A stretch of 64,000 bases of DNA from Bacteroidota bacterium (GCA_017860295.1 JAFNAS010000017.1:1-64000); one strand, 5' to 3'; positions 35,353 through 45,837 are shown, counted from the stretch's first letter. The notes: generated by a model from the sequence alone, not told the origin. Program-made: numbers and translations.

Positions 35353-37275
35353 ATGGATAAATTCCACCGGATATTAAAAGAATATTGGGGTTACGACTCG
35401 TTTCGTCCTTTACAAAGCGATATTATCCACAGTATCAGCCATGGGAAAGACACACTTGGACTAATGCCGACCGGAGGTGGAAAATCAATCACATTTCAGG
35501 TTCCGACCATGGCAATGGATGGCATCTGCCTGGTAATCACACCACTAATCGCTCTCATGCGCGATCAGGTTGACAATCTTAAATCTCGCGGTATTAAAGC
35601 GGAGATGATTTGTACCGGAATGAGGCGGGAAGAGATCATGACTACGCTTGACAACTGCGCGTTTGGCAATGTGAAATTTCTCTACGTTTCACCCGAACGA
35701 TTATCTACCGAACTTTTTCTCAATCGACTCTCTTCCATCAATGTTTGCCTTATTGCCGTCGACGAAGCACATTGCATTTCGCAATGGGGATACGATTTTC
35801 GTCCGTCTTACCTGAAAATTGCAGAGATACGCCAGCATCTGCCCGACATTCCGATACTGGCTCTGACCGCCACGGCTACAGCCGAAGTCATCAACGATAT
35901 TCAGCAACAGCTGAATTTTAGCGAACATAATTGTTTTACACAAAGCTTTATCCGAAAAAACTTAGCTTATGTGGTACGCACAGTCGATGACAAACTCCCT
36001 TATTTGCTTAAAATACTTCAAAATGTAAAGGGGAGTGCAATCGTCTACGTGCGTGATCGCAAAAAAACCAAAGAAGTAGCCGAGTTTCTGGCACAAAACA
36101 ATTTCTCTGCCAGCTTTTTTCATGCTGGCCTACCGCAACACATCAAAGACGAACGGCAAATAGCCTGGAAAACAGATCAATGTCGGATCATTATCAGCAC
36201 CAATGCCTTCGGGATGGGCATAGATAAACCTGATGTTCGACTGGTAATTCACCTTGATTTACCGGACTCTCCTGAAGCCTACTTTCAGGAAGCAGGGCGA
36301 GCAGGACGTGATGGTAAAAAAGCATACGCCGTGATTATTTATAGCACAAACGATAGTACCAAACTAAAAAAGCGAATTTCCGATACTTTTCCTGACAAAC
36401 AACGAGTTATTGACACATATAACTCTCTTGGCAATTTTTATCAATTGGCCGTCGGATCAGGTTTCGAGTCCGTTTTTCCATTCGATCTTCAGGCCTTTTG
36501 CCAGGCTTACCATTTACCAATCAACATGAGTTACCACGCTCTTAAAATCATGGAACAGGCCGGTTATATCGTGTTGACCGATACCATGGACAACCCATCC
36601 CGATTGATGATTACCGTCAACAAAAACGAACTTTACTTACTGAAATTTGACAATACCAACTGGGATAAGATATTGCAGGTAACTTTACGTTCGTATACCG
36701 GACTGTTCGCCGATCATGTCCACATCAACGAAGATTTGATTGCCCAACGCGCCGACTCCACACGAGAAGATGTTTACAATTTATTTACACACCTACACAA
36801 ATCACGCGTTGTAAACTATATACCGGCAAAAAAAACACCATTTATCAGTTTTACCCGTTCCCGCGAAGACGTTCGGTATATCGTTTTAAGCAAAGATGTA
36901 TATGAGACTCGCAAAGAACGATACCAAAAACGGATAAATGCCATGCTCAAATATGCTGAAGAAAACCAGATTTGCCGCAGTCGACAACTACTGGCCTATT
37001 TCGGTCAAAAACAGGAACACTCCTGTGGCATTTGTGATGTGTGCATTGAAAACAAAAAAAACAATCTTTCTACGAAAGATTTTGATGACACCCTGAAAAC
37101 CATAAAAGCACAGCTTTCGGAAGGTCCCATCACATTCAAAGAGCTTGTCAATTGCATCAGTATGCCGGAAGACAAAGTAACCTCGGCGGTACGGTTTCTT
37201 TTAGACAACAACACAATAAAAATCAACAGCCAGCAACTAATCTGCATTTCTAGCACTTCACACAACAAGCAATGA
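35353..37275 (+). CDS. recQ: ATP-dependent DNA helicase RecQ
   Basis: This 3'-5' helicase acts in recombination and fork repair. It has 640 residues. The helicase motifs are complete: Walker A MPTGGGKSITFQ, DEAHCISQWGYDFRPSY (DEAH and the aromatic-rich loop), ALTATATAEV, and motif VI YFQEAGRAGRDGK. The RecQ zinc-binding cysteines follow near residues 545-568 (CRSRQLLAYFG and CGICDVC), and a winged-helix C-terminus follows. There is no separate HRDC domain of full length. The stop codon overlaps the start of the next gene by 4 bp (ATGA), so both genes form one transcript. Confidence 0.94.
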   Translation: MDKFHRILKEYWGYDSFRPLQSDIIHSISHGKDTLGLMPTGGGKSITFQVPTMAMDGICLVITPLIALMRDQVDNLKSRGIKAEMICTGMRREEIMTTLDNCAFGNVKFLYVSPERLSTELFLNRLSSINVCLIAVDEAHCISQWGYDFRPSYLKIAEIRQHLPDIPILALTATATAEVINDIQQQLNFSEHNCFTQSFIRKNLAYVVRTVDDKLPYLLKILQNVKGSAIVYVRDRKKTKEVAEFLAQNNFSASFFHAGLPQHIKDERQIAWKTDQCRIIISTNAFGMGIDKPDVRLVIHLDLPDSPEAYFQEAGRAGRDGKKAYAVIIYSTNDSTKLKKRISDTFPDKQRVIDTYNSLGNFYQLAVGSGFESVFPFDLQAFCQAYHLPINMSYHALKIMEQAGYIVLTDTMDNPSRLMITVNKNELYLLKFDNTNWDKILQVTLRSYTGLFADHVHINEDLIAQRADSTREDVYNLFTHLHKSRVVNYIPAKKTPFISFTRSREDVRYIVLSKDVYETRKERYQKRINAMLKYAEENQICRSRQLLAYFGQKQEHSCGICDVCIENKKNNLSTKDFDDTLKTIKAQLSEGPITFKELVNCISMPEDKVTSAVRFLLDNNTIKINSQQLICISSTSHNKQ

Positions 37276-37919
37276 CTAAACTAATTATATTCGATTTAGA
37301 CGGCACGCTTTTAGATACCATATATGATTTGGCTCACAGTTGTAACTACGCTCTAGCACTGCACCACTACCCTACCTATCCGGTAGAGGCTTACCGTTTT
37401 TTTGTTGGCAACGGAATGAACAAGCTGGTAGAAAGAGTATTGCCAGACTCAGATCGTAATGCGGATAAGATTGCCCGCGTAAAAAAAGATTTTCTGGCAT
37501 ACTACCCTGATCATGCTACCGAGCATACCCGCCCCTATCCCGGCATCACAAAATTACTTGAATCCTTGCAACAAAAGGGCATTAAACTTGCCGTTGCATC
37601 CAACAAAATAAATGATACCACACAGTTTCTTATTAAACACTTCTTTCCCCAAATACATTTTATAACCGTGCTTGGACAACGAGACGATTTTCCCATAAAA
37701 CCAAATCCGTCGATCGTTTTCGAAATTCTGAAAGAGACCAATGTATTGAAGAATGAGACTTTATACGTAGGTGATTCGGGAGTAGATGTAGAAACTGCAC
37801 TCAATGCCGGGGTACCTCTCATCTCTGTACTCTGGGGATTCCGTCCGAAAACCGAACTGGAAGAAAAGGGAGCGACTGTCTTTGTCAAGAACGCAGAAGA
37901 TATTTTACGTTTACTCTGA
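37272..37919 (+). CDS. HAD-family phosphatase (phosphoglycolate phosphatase-like)
   Basis: This cytoplasmic hydrolase of the haloacid dehalogenase superfamily has 215 residues. The nucleophile motif is IFDLDGTLLDT, motif II lies in LAVASNK, and motifs III-IV are KPNPSIVFEIL and YVGDSGVDVETALNAG. The helical cap after motif I places it with Gph/PgmB-like phosphatases. The substrate may be 2-phosphoglycolate, which arises from 3'-phosphoglycolate ends during DNA repair. That would fit translational coupling to recQ but remains an inference. Confidence 0.88.
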   Translation: MTKLIIFDLDGTLLDTIYDLAHSCNYALALHHYPTYPVEAYRFFVGNGMNKLVERVLPDSDRNADKIARVKKDFLAYYPDHATEHTRPYPGITKLLESLQQKGIKLAVASNKINDTTQFLIKHFFPQIHFITVLGQRDDFPIKPNPSIVFEILKETNVLKNETLYVGDSGVDVETALNAGVPLISVLWGFRPKTELEEKGATVFVKNAEDILRLL

Positions 37920-37970
37920 TGACAGATTCTCACTTGACTGTCCATTGACATTATTTAACCACTCGTTCTT

Positions 37971-37987
37971 ATTGTATTTTTTACAAT
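37971..37987. promoter_or_regulatory. Candidate operator 1 (ATTGTA-N5-TACAAT)
   Basis: A perfect inverted repeat of 6-bp arms around five T lies upstream of the Nudix regulator gene. A near-identical site follows 69 bp downstream (38040-38056), with the same arm length and spacing. Binding by the Nudix regulator itself is an inference. Confidence 0.4.
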
Positions 37988-38039
37988 AGTATAACATAAC
38001 CTACACTTCTGAAATACAGCACTCTGAAAGAACCCCTTT

Positions 38040-38056
38040 ATTGTATTTAGTACAAA
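38040..38056. promoter_or_regulatory. Candidate operator 2 (ATTGTA-N5-TACAAA)
   Basis: This is the second copy of the inverted motif at 37971-37987, with one mismatch in the right arm. It lies about 40 bp upstream of the -33 TTG of the promoter candidate for the Nudix regulator gene. Confidence 0.4.
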
Positions 38057-38096
38057 TTTCAAATATCTGTATATCAGTTTTTTACACCAAAGGCTA

Positions 38097-38127
38097 TTGC
38101 TATTAAAGAAGAAATGATGTTTATTTG
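38097..38127 (+). promoter_or_regulatory. Putative promoter of the Nudix regulator gene
   Basis: A TTG at 38097-38099 is followed after 20 bp by TTTATTTG at 38120-38127, one mismatch from TAnnTTTG. The ATG at 38164 lies 36 bp downstream. Confidence 0.4.
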
Positions 38128-38163
38128 CATTGAAATTATTAATTGACCGGAATTTAGTCTACC

Positions 38164-38880
38164 ATGCAAGAAACATCCCTTTATCCTCACGTATCTGTCG
38201 ACTGCGTCATTTTTGGATTCGATGGAGAACAACTGAAGATTTTGTTGATTACCCGCACAGGCGAAAGCGCAGAAGGTCATTACAGTGACATGAAACTTCC
38301 AGGCAGCGTAATTTACGAAAGCGAGAACCTTGATGAGGCGGCATATCGTGTTCTTTATGAACTGACAGGAATCAAAAACATTTACCTTCAACAATTTCGC
38401 AGTTTCGGTTCGCCCGACAGGACTAAGCATTCCAGAGATATTGTGTGGCTGGAAAATGCCATTCACATGAAGATCGGAAGAATCGTCACCGTTGCGTATG
38501 TTGCGTTGATTAAAATCAATCAAAAACTGAGAGGCTTCGGCGATGGTTATGAAGCCCATTGGTGCAACATCTCGAAGATAGGACAACTGGCTTTCGATCA
38601 TAACGAAATTGTGGAAGGAGCGCTCAGTTATGTCCGCAAAAAAATTGAAGAAGACCCGACCGGAATGTATGAATTATTACCTAAAAAATTCACTGAGGCT
38701 GAATTGCGAAATTTGCACGAAGTCATTTTCGGAGAAAAAGTAGACATTCGCAATTTTCATAAAAAATTTATCACACTCAACTATATTATTTCGTTGGAAG
38801 AAAAACAACAAAACGTGGCTCACCGGGCGGCTCGCTATTATCGATTCGACAAAGTTATTTACAACAAAAGCCATCGATAG
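38164..38880 (+). CDS. Nudix-fold transcriptional regulator of xylose use
   Basis: This 238-residue protein has an N-terminal Nudix domain (residues 1-150) and a C-terminal winged-helix domain, like the NrtR/AraR-type regulators. The Nudix box is degenerate: in RVLYELTGI (residues 62-70) the two catalytic glutamates of the consensus REUxEExGU are Val63 and Leu67. The fold probably senses a sugar metabolite rather than hydrolysing nucleotides. Nudix regulators of this kind control arabinose genes in Bacteroides and are also found beside xylose genes. Here it immediately precedes xylB, so control of the xylose locus is likely. Two matching palindromes lie upstream of its own gene and may be autoregulatory sites. 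Confidence 0.85.
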   Translation: MQETSLYPHVSVDCVIFGFDGEQLKILLITRTGESAEGHYSDMKLPGSVIYESENLDEAAYRVLYELTGIKNIYLQQFRSFGSPDRTKHSRDIVWLENAIHMKIGRIVTVAYVALIKINQKLRGFGDGYEAHWCNISKIGQLAFDHNEIVEGALSYVRKKIEEDPTGMYELLPKKFTEAELRNLHEVIFGEKVDIRNFHKKFITLNYIISLEEKQQNVAHRAARYYRFDKVIYNKSHR

Positions 38881-38958
38881 GCAACAAATGAAAGAGAGTA
38901 TCGAAACTTGAAATTAAATTTATTACTCACGAATAATTAACCATTAAACGCTATAAAA

Positions 38959-40431
38959 ATGTATTTGTTAGGCATCGACGTAGGCAGTTCATCTGTAAAA
39001 GCATCATTGGTAAACGCAGAAAACGGAAAGTGCGTAGCTTCCGACTTCTCTCCGAAAGTAGAAATGCAAATAACAGCCCTGAAATCGGGTTGGGCAGAAC
39101 AACATCCGGACAGTTGGTGGAATAACTTCAAAGCCGCATTAAAAAACATCCTTTCCGAATCGGGAGTCAACAGCAGTGACATCAAAGCCATCGGTATATC
39201 CTATCAAATGCATGGTTTGGTTTTGGTTGATAAAAACCAACAGGTATTGCGTCCGTCGATCATCTGGTGCGACAGTCGTGCAGTACCTTACGGCGATAAA
39301 GCATTCAAAACCATCGGCGAAGAGAAGTGTCTTTCTCACCTGCTTAACTCTCCGGGCAACTTTACCGCTGCCAAACTGGCTTGGGTAAAAGAAAACGAAC
39401 CCGAACTGTTTGCCAAAATCGATAAAATAATGCTTCCTGGCGATTATATTGCCATGAAACTGACCGGCGATATCACCACCACGGTTTCCGGGTTGTCCGA
39501 AGGCATTTTCTGGGATTTCAAAAACAATTGCGTTTCCGAAGATATCTTGAACTATTTTGGATTCGATTCTTCCGTTATTCCGACTATTCTTCCTACTTTC
39601 TCGGAACAAGGAAAAATCACAGCCGCTGCCGCTGCCGAACTCGGACTGGCCATTGGCACCCCCGTCACCTATCGCGCCGGCGATCAACCCAACAACGCAC
39701 TTTCACTCAACGTTTTCAACCCAGGCGAAATTGCAGCCACGGCAGGAACTTCGGGCGTTGTGTACGGCGTTAACGGCAACGTAAAATACGATCCGCAATC
39801 ACGTGTCAACACCTTCGCTCACGTAAACCACACCGCCGACAATACCCGTCTTGGCGTATTGCTCTGCGTTAACGGTACCGGCATCCTGAATTCCTGGATG
39901 AAGAAGAACGTAGCCCCCGAAAACATGTCGTACAAAGAGATCGACGCGATGGCCGAAAAGATTGCCATCGGCTCGGAAGGTATCTCTATTTTGCCTTTCG
40001 GTAACGGAGCAGAACGCATGCTGGGCAACAAAGAGACTGGCTGTTCGATCCACGGCATTAACTTCAACAAACACGGTAAAGCTGAAATTCTGCGCGCCGC
40101 TCAGGAAGGCATCGTATTCGCCTTTGCTTACGGTATGGAAGTAATGCAGGGAATGGGTATCGACACCCGCGTGATCCGCGCCGGATTTGCAAACATGTTT
40201 ATGAGTACCATTTTCCGCGATACATTGGCCGGTGTTACCGGAGCCTCGATCGAATTGTTCAATACGGACGGTTCCGTAGGAGCTGCCAAGGGTGCCGGAA
40301 TTGGCGTTGGTATCTACAAATCGAACGTAGAAGCATTCGCTACACTGGAAAAACTCAAAACAGTAGAACCCGACACCAAGAACGAAGCAGCTTACAAAGC
40401 AGCTTACGAACTCTGGAAATCGAAACTTTAA
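38959..40431 (+). CDS. xylB: Xylulokinase
   Basis: This FGGY-family kinase phosphorylates D-xylulose to xylulose 5-phosphate, which feeds the pentose phosphate pathway. It has 490 residues. The ATP-binding start MYLLGIDVGSSSVKASL, the substrate motif SYQMHGLVLVD, the FGGY N-terminal signature region LPGDYIAMKLTG, and the C-terminal GFANMFMSTIFRDTLA are all present. The start is the ATG at 38959. It leads a group with the GH3 gene (24 bp gap) and xylA (40 bp gap), so a common transcript is likely. Confidence 0.95.
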   Translation: MYLLGIDVGSSSVKASLVNAENGKCVASDFSPKVEMQITALKSGWAEQHPDSWWNNFKAALKNILSESGVNSSDIKAIGISYQMHGLVLVDKNQQVLRPSIIWCDSRAVPYGDKAFKTIGEEKCLSHLLNSPGNFTAAKLAWVKENEPELFAKIDKIMLPGDYIAMKLTGDITTTVSGLSEGIFWDFKNNCVSEDILNYFGFDSSVIPTILPTFSEQGKITAAAAAELGLAIGTPVTYRAGDQPNNALSLNVFNPGEIAATAGTSGVVYGVNGNVKYDPQSRVNTFAHVNHTADNTRLGVLLCVNGTGILNSWMKKNVAPENMSYKEIDAMAEKIAIGSEGISILPFGNGAERMLGNKETGCSIHGINFNKHGKAEILRAAQEGIVFAFAYGMEVMQGMGIDTRVIRAGFANMFMSTIFRDTLAGVTGASIELFNTDGSVGAAKGAGIGVGIYKSNVEAFATLEKLKTVEPDTKNEAAYKAAYELWKSKL

Positions 40432-40455
40432 TTTCAATTCTCTTTTTAGTCAACT

Positions 40456-42648
40456 ATGAAACTATTGCAACGTTTATCGTTCGTACTGATTTTGGCCGGA
40501 GCCTGTAACATCAGTTTGCTGGCTCAAAAATTTCCCTATCAGGATCCGAACAAACCGATTGACGAACGCGTCGCCGATCTGGTTTCGCGAATGACACTGC
40601 AGGAGAAAGCATACCAGATGATGAACAGCGCTCCTGGCATCGAACGCCTGGGGTTGCTTCCCTTCGAATGGTGGAACGAAGCATTGCACGGAGTGGCTCG
40701 CACGGGTCGCGCTACGGTTTTCCCTCAAAATATCGGATTGGCGGCAACGTTTGATCCCGATCTCGTGAAACGAATCGGCGAAGCCATTTCCGATGAGGCG
40801 TGGGCAAAATTCAACATTGCGCAACGGATGCAAAACTACGGCAAGTATACCGGGCTGACCTTCTATGCTCCAAACATCAATATTTTCAGAGATCCGCGTT
40901 GGGGTCGCGGCCAGGAGACCTACGGAGAAGACCCGTATCTCACCTCACGCATGGGAATTGCCTATGTGCAGGGAATGCAGGGTAACGATCCGCACTTCTT
41001 AAAGACAGCGGCCTGTGCCAAGCATTACGTAGTTCATTCCGGTCCAGAAGCATCGCGCCACTCGTTTGACGCAGAACCGCCGATGAAAGACTTTATAGAG
41101 ACTTACACTCCGGCCTTCGAAGCATTGGTAAAAGAGGGAAATGTACAGAGTGTGATGTGCGCATACAATCGCACATTCGGCAAACCGTGTTGCGGTAGTT
41201 CGTTCCTTTTATCGGAACTACTACGCAAACGCTGGGGTTTTCAAGGATATATTACCACCGACTGCGATGCAATCACAAACTTTTACAAACACCATGGAGC
41301 GGCTGCCGATGAAGCCGAAGCTTGTGCGCTAGCCATAAAAAGCGGCGTAAATCTTGATTGTGGAAATGAGTTTCAGAGCCTGCCAGAAGCGGTAAAACGT
41401 GGTTTGATAACCGAAAAAGAGATCGATCAGGCATTAAGCAAACTGTTAGTTACCCGCTTCAAACTGGGTCTGCTCGATCCGATAAACAGCAACCCCTATT
41501 CTAAAATCGGAGAAGAGGTGATCGGCTGTAAAAAGCATACCGATCTGGCATACGAAGCTGCTGCAAAATCAATTGTTTTACTACAAAATAAGAACAATCT
41601 GCTCCCCCTGAAAAAAGAGATCAAATCAATTTTCGTAACAGGACCTTATGCCGCCAGCCAGGATGTTTTGATGGGTAATTACAACGGTGTAAGCGACCAT
41701 CTGACTACCGTTCTCGAAGCAATTGTGGGCAAAGTAAGCGCAGGCACATCGGTTTTCTATCGTCAGGGCGTAGAGCCCAGCGCTCCGAATCAGAATGCAA
41801 GCAACTACGCTTTCGGCGAAGGTGCTAATTCAGATGTGATCGTAGGGGTATTTGGCATTTCTGGTGTGTTTGAAGGAGAAGAGGGTGAATCGACGGCCTC
41901 CAGCACGTTGGGTGATCGTCTGAACCTGAACATACCTCAGAATCAACTCGATTTTCTTCGCACCATGAAGCAAAAATCAAAAAAACCGATCGTACTGATT
42001 CTTACCGGCGGAAGTCCTGTGTGCACAGCCGAACTTGCGGAAATTGCAGATGCCATTATTTTTGTATGGTATCCGGGACAAGAGGGCGGACGGGCCGTTG
42101 CCGATGTTCTTTTCGGCGATGTAAACCCATCCGGCAGATTAGCCATCACCTTCCCGAAATCGGTTGATCAACTTCCCGCTTTCGACGATTACAGCATGAA
42201 AGGCCGTACCTACCGTTACATGACCGAAGAGCCGCTCTATCCTTTCGGATTCGGATTGAGCTACACTTCTTTCCAATATAGTGATATTGCTATCGACAAG
42301 GCGAAAATCAAGAAAGGAGAAACGATAACTGTTACGGCAAAAGTAACCAATACCGGCAAATGGGATGGAGAAGAAGTGGTTCAGCTTTATGTGACCGATG
42401 CAAAAGCAAGTACCCGTGCACCCCTCTATTCGCTAGACGGAGTGAAACGCCTGAAACTAAAAAGTGGCGAATCACAAATCGTCTCTTTTCAGGTTACCCC
42501 CCGTATGATGGAACTTGTCAATGATAACGGAGATCGGGTATTGGAAAGCGGAGAGTTCAAGGTTACAATTGCAGGTAGTTCTCCGGCACCGGTTGCGCTG
42601 ACTCTGGGAGCCGCCACACCAACATCGACATCATTTATTCTTAAATAA
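40456..42648 (+). CDS. Secreted GH3 beta-xylosidase
   Basis: This glycoside hydrolase family 3 enzyme of 730 residues is exported by a signal peptide (residues 1-23, ending LLAQK). The N-terminal TIM barrel shows [15 protein letters not shown], and the nucleophile Asp269 lies in ITTDCDA. The alpha/beta sandwich domain contains [26 protein letters not shown], and a fibronectin-like domain ends the protein ([11 protein letters not shown] onward). The [11 protein letters not shown] motif is typical of beta-xylosidases in this family, and the xylose operon context agrees. No PA14 insertion is present. It would release xylose from xylo-oligosaccharides in the periplasm. Beta-glucosidase activity cannot be excluded. 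Confidence 0.9.
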   Translation: MKLLQRLSFVLILAGACNISLLAQKFPYQDPNKPIDERVADLVSRMTLQEKAYQMMNSAPGIERLGLLPFEWWNEALHGVARTGRATVFPQNIGLAATFDPDLVKRIGEAISDEAWAKFNIAQRMQNYGKYTGLTFYAPNINIFRDPRWGRGQETYGEDPYLTSRMGIAYVQGMQGNDPHFLKTAACAKHYVVHSGPEASRHSFDAEPPMKDFIETYTPAFEALVKEGNVQSVMCAYNRTFGKPCCGSSFLLSELLRKRWGFQGYITTDCDAITNFYKHHGAAADEAEACALAIKSGVNLDCGNEFQSLPEAVKRGLITEKEIDQALSKLLVTRFKLGLLDPINSNPYSKIGEEVIGCKKHTDLAYEAAAKSIVLLQNKNNLLPLKKEIKSIFVTGPYAASQDVLMGNYNGVSDHLTTVLEAIVGKVSAGTSVFYRQGVEPSAPNQNASNYAFGEGANSDVIVGVFGISGVFEGEEGESTASSTLGDRLNLNIPQNQLDFLRTMKQKSKKPIVLILTGGSPVCTAELAEIADAIIFVWYPGQEGGRAVADVLFGDVNPSGRLAITFPKSVDQLPAFDDYSMKGRTYRYMTEEPLYPFGFGLSYTSFQYSDIAIDKAKIKKGETITVTAKVTNTGKWDGEEVVQLYVTDAKASTRAPLYSLDGVKRLKLKSGESQIVSFQVTPRMMELVNDNGDRVLESGEFKVTIAGSSPAPVALTLGAATPTSTSFILK

Positions 42649-42688
42649 TATCATTTCACAACAACAACCCAAAATTAAATTCAAAAAC

Positions 42689-44005
42689 ATGAGTACTAAA
42701 GTTTATTTTCCTTCAGTGGAAAAAATTAAATTTGAAGGCAAGGACAGCAAAAACCCTATGGCCTTCCGTTATTACGATCCTGAAAAAGTTGTCTATGGCA
42801 AACCAATGAAAGAATGGTTCAAATTCTGTATGGCATGGTGGCATACCCTCTGTGCAGAAGGTGGTGACCAATTCGGTGGCGGCACACAAAAACACCCTTG
42901 GGTAGGAGCTGCTGATGCTGTACAAGCTGCTAAAGACAAAATGGATGCAGGTTTTGAATTCATGCAAAAAGTAGGTATCGAATACTATTGTTTCCATGAC
43001 GTCGACTTAGTAAACGAAGGTGGTAGCATCGAAGAATACGAAGCTAACCTGAAAGCTATCGTTGAATATGCAAAACAAAAACAAGCTGAAACAGGCATCA
43101 AACTGATGTGGGGTACAGCTAACGTATTTGGCCACGCTCGTTATATGAATGGTGCCAGCACCAACCCTGATTTTGCAACTGCAGCCCGCGCCATGGTTCA
43201 GATCAAAAACGCTATCGATGCAACTATCGCATTGGGTGGTAAAGCTTACGTATTCTGGGGTGGTCGTGAAGGTTACATGAGCCTGCTCAACACCAACATG
43301 AAACGTGAAAAACAACACCTTGCAACCATGTTGAAAATGGCTCGCGATTACGGTCGTGCTAAAGGCTTCAAAGGAGTATTCCTGATCGAACCGAAACCAA
43401 TGGAACCGATGAAACATCAGTATGACGTTGACACCGAAACTGTTATTGGCTTCCTGAAAGAACACGGCCTGGATAAAGACTTCAAGGTTAATATCGAAGT
43501 AAACCATGCTACATTGGCTGGCCACACATTCGAACACGAATTGCAGTGTGCTGTTGACGCCGGTATGCTCGGCGCTATCGACGCTAACCGCGGTGATGCT
43601 CAAAACGGATGGGATACCGACCAGTTCCCGGTTGACCTGTACGAATTGACACAAGCTATGCTCGTTATCCTTCAGGGTGGCGGTATGCAGGGCGGCGGTA
43701 CCAACTTCGACGCTAAGATCCGTCGTAACTCTACCGATCTCGACGATTTGTTCATCGCTCACGTCGGTGCAATGGATGTAATGGCCCGCGCTTTGGAAAC
43801 AGCTGCTGCAATCCTCGAAAAATCGCCTTACAAGAAAATGGTTTCTGATCGTTACGCGTCTTATGATGCTGGTAAGGGTAAAGAATTCGAAGAAGGCAAA
43901 ATGACTCTCGAAGATGTTGTTGCTTATTCGAAATCTGTTGGCGAACCCAAACAGATCAGTGGCAAACAAGAACTTTACGAATCGCTTATCAACATGTATA
44001 TTTAA
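42689..44005 (+). CDS. xylA: Xylose isomerase
   Basis: The enzyme interconverts D-xylose and D-xylulose using two divalent metals. It has 438 residues (class II length). Active-site segments are visible: the catalytic His region [27 protein letters not shown] with metal-binding Glu, [18 protein letters not shown] and [17 protein letters not shown]. Codon usage in this gene is notably biased toward GCT, GGT and AAA, which fits high expression. It lies 40 bp after the GH3 gene and is followed by a hairpin terminator before the transporter gene. Confidence 0.97.
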   Translation: MSTKVYFPSVEKIKFEGKDSKNPMAFRYYDPEKVVYGKPMKEWFKFCMAWWHTLCAEGGDQFGGGTQKHPWVGAADAVQAAKDKMDAGFEFMQKVGIEYYCFHDVDLVNEGGSIEEYEANLKAIVEYAKQKQAETGIKLMWGTANVFGHARYMNGASTNPDFATAARAMVQIKNAIDATIALGGKAYVFWGGREGYMSLLNTNMKREKQHLATMLKMARDYGRAKGFKGVFLIEPKPMEPMKHQYDVDTETVIGFLKEHGLDKDFKVNIEVNHATLAGHTFEHELQCAVDAGMLGAIDANRGDAQNGWDTDQFPVDLYELTQAMLVILQGGGMQGGGTNFDAKIRRNSTDLDDLFIAHVGAMDVMARALETAAAILEKSPYKKMVSDRYASYDAGKGKEFEEGKMTLEDVVAYSKSVGEPKQISGKQELYESLINMYI

Positions 44006-44043
44006 TCATCCGCATGATTAGATAAACTTCGTAACTATAAATG

Positions 44044-44090
44044 AAGAGCCGGAATGATGACTTTTACTGTTTAATTTCCGGCTCTTTTTC
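44044..44090 (+). terminator. Terminator between xylA and the symporter gene
   Basis: AAGAGCCGGAA (44044-44054) pairs with TTCCGGCTCTT (44076-44086), followed by TTTC. It may attenuate rather than fully stop transcription into the transporter gene, which begins 57 bp further on. The stem core equals those at 17231 and 18496. Confidence 0.75.
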
Positions 44091-44142
44091 TAATTATTCT
44101 AGAGCAATCAATCTTATTAACAACTTAAAAAACTAATACAAA

Positions 44143-45813
44143 ATGGCTTTTATCGACACAGGTGGTAGTAAGTCCAATTCCTTTCAGGAAGGAAGCAAAC
44201 TCTACATCGCACTTTTGACATTGGTGGCCACACTCGGTGGTTTGCTTTTTGGGTATGATACTGCAGTGGTGAACGGCGCTGAAAAGTCGCTGGTTGAATT
44301 CTACATTTATAAAGAAAACGGAGGTAATTATCTTTTCGATCCGAACACAATCTTCACGCTTATCAGCCAGTACCGTTTACTGATGGTCATCGTTCTTTAT
44401 GTGATCTTCGTGGTAATTGGAGCGCAGATGATCGGACTGTTAGGCAAGAAAAAGGGCGGCATTGTAAGCGCTATTATGCTGGGTGGGCTCACTATCTGGG
44501 CTATCAGCTTTTTAAGCAAAGTACTTCCGGCTCTCTCGGATGTTGAAGATATGAAAAATACGGCTGACGCAGTAAAAGGGTTTGTTATTGCAAGTGCACT
44601 GATCGGATGTATCATCGGAGGTGCCTCCGCCGGATTTATTTCCAAATCGTGGGGTCGTAAGAACGGTTTGTTTATAGCTGCCGTTGCCTTCTTTATTTCA
44701 GCCGTCGGTGCATGGAAACCTGAGACTTTTAATGTATTCGGCACACTCCCGGTTTATTCATTTGTTATTTACCGTATTATCGGTGGCATTGGTGTTGGTA
44801 TAGCATCCATGATTTCACCGATGTACATTGCCGAAATCGCTCCCGCAAAAGTTAGGGGAAAACTCGTATCCTTCAACCAATTTGCCATCATCTTCGGTAT
44901 GTTGGTTATCTATTTTGTAAATTTAATCATCGCTCGTCAGGGCGATGAACAGTGGTTAATTACCGACGGATGGCGTTACATGTTTCTTTCAGGGGCTATT
45001 CCTGCTGCAATTTTCATCGTTTTGTTGTTCTTCGTTCCGGAAACACCCCGTTACCTTGCACTGAAAGGCAGAGACGATAAAGCCCTGAGTGTTCTTGAAA
45101 AAATTGCAGGAAAAGAGAGTGCAAAAACCATTCTTGCAGATATTAAAGGCACATTACATGAAGTAAATGCACCCTGGCTGTCTTACGGTTTTGGGGTCAT
45201 TCTGATCGGTATCCTGCTATCGGTATTCCAACAAGCCGTAGGTATCAATGTGGTACTTTACTATGCCGGTAATATTTTCCGAAATATGGGAGCTTCCACC
45301 GACTCGTCACTGCTTCAGACAATCATCGTAGGCATTGTAAACCTTACATTTACCGTTGTAGCCATTGTCAGTGTCGATAAGTTCGGACGTAAACCGTTGA
45401 TGATTATCGGTTCGATCGGGATGGCCATCAGTATGATTGCCCTTGGATTTACTTTCTATTTAGGAAATGAGGGTATTTTGGCTCTCGTTTTTATGCTTCT
45501 ATACACAGCTGCATTTGCGATGAGTTGGGGTCCTGTATGCTGGGTTCTTTTGGCTGAAATTTTCCCGAATTCCATTCGTGGAGCCTTGTCTATTGCAGTA
45601 GCTGCACAATGGATTGCTAACTGGATTGTATCGCTCACCTTCCCAATGATGAACGACAATGTATGGTTGACCGATCTGTTCCATCATGGTTTCTCGTATT
45701 GGATTTACGGTATTATGGGGATTCTTTCTGCAATCTTTATGTGGAAACTGGTTCCCGAAACCAAAGGCCGTACCTTGGAGTCGATCGAAGAGCTCTGGAA
45801 AAAGAAAAAATAA
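44143..45813 (+). CDS. Sugar:proton symporter (xylose-type, MFS)
   Basis: This major-facilitator sugar porter of 556 residues has twelve transmembrane helices. Signatures include LLFGYDTAVVNGAEKSL in helix 1, GRKNGLF between helices 2 and 3, PMYIAEIAPAKVRGKLVS in the centre, FVPETPRYLALKGR, and the C-terminal VPETKGRTLESIEELW. The QQAVGINVVLYY helix is typical of XylE/GLUT proteins. An insertion of about 60 residues between helices 1 and 2 (residues 48-110) makes it longer than E. coli XylE, as is common in Bacteroidota. Position after xylA supports D-xylose as substrate. It has its own terminator on both sides. Confidence 0.92.
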   Translation: MAFIDTGGSKSNSFQEGSKLYIALLTLVATLGGLLFGYDTAVVNGAEKSLVEFYIYKENGGNYLFDPNTIFTLISQYRLLMVIVLYVIFVVIGAQMIGLLGKKKGGIVSAIMLGGLTIWAISFLSKVLPALSDVEDMKNTADAVKGFVIASALIGCIIGGASAGFISKSWGRKNGLFIAAVAFFISAVGAWKPETFNVFGTLPVYSFVIYRIIGGIGVGIASMISPMYIAEIAPAKVRGKLVSFNQFAIIFGMLVIYFVNLIIARQGDEQWLITDGWRYMFLSGAIPAAIFIVLLFFVPETPRYLALKGRDDKALSVLEKIAGKESAKTILADIKGTLHEVNAPWLSYGFGVILIGILLSVFQQAVGINVVLYYAGNIFRNMGASTDSSLLQTIIVGIVNLTFTVVAIVSVDKFGRKPLMIIGSIGMAISMIALGFTFYLGNEGILALVFMLLYTAAFAMSWGPVCWVLLAEIFPNSIRGALSIAVAAQWIANWIVSLTFPMMNDNVWLTDLFHHGFSYWIYGIMGILSAIFMWKLVPETKGRTLESIEELWKKKK

Positions 45814-45837
45814 TTATTCCGCTTCGCTGTTTTATGA

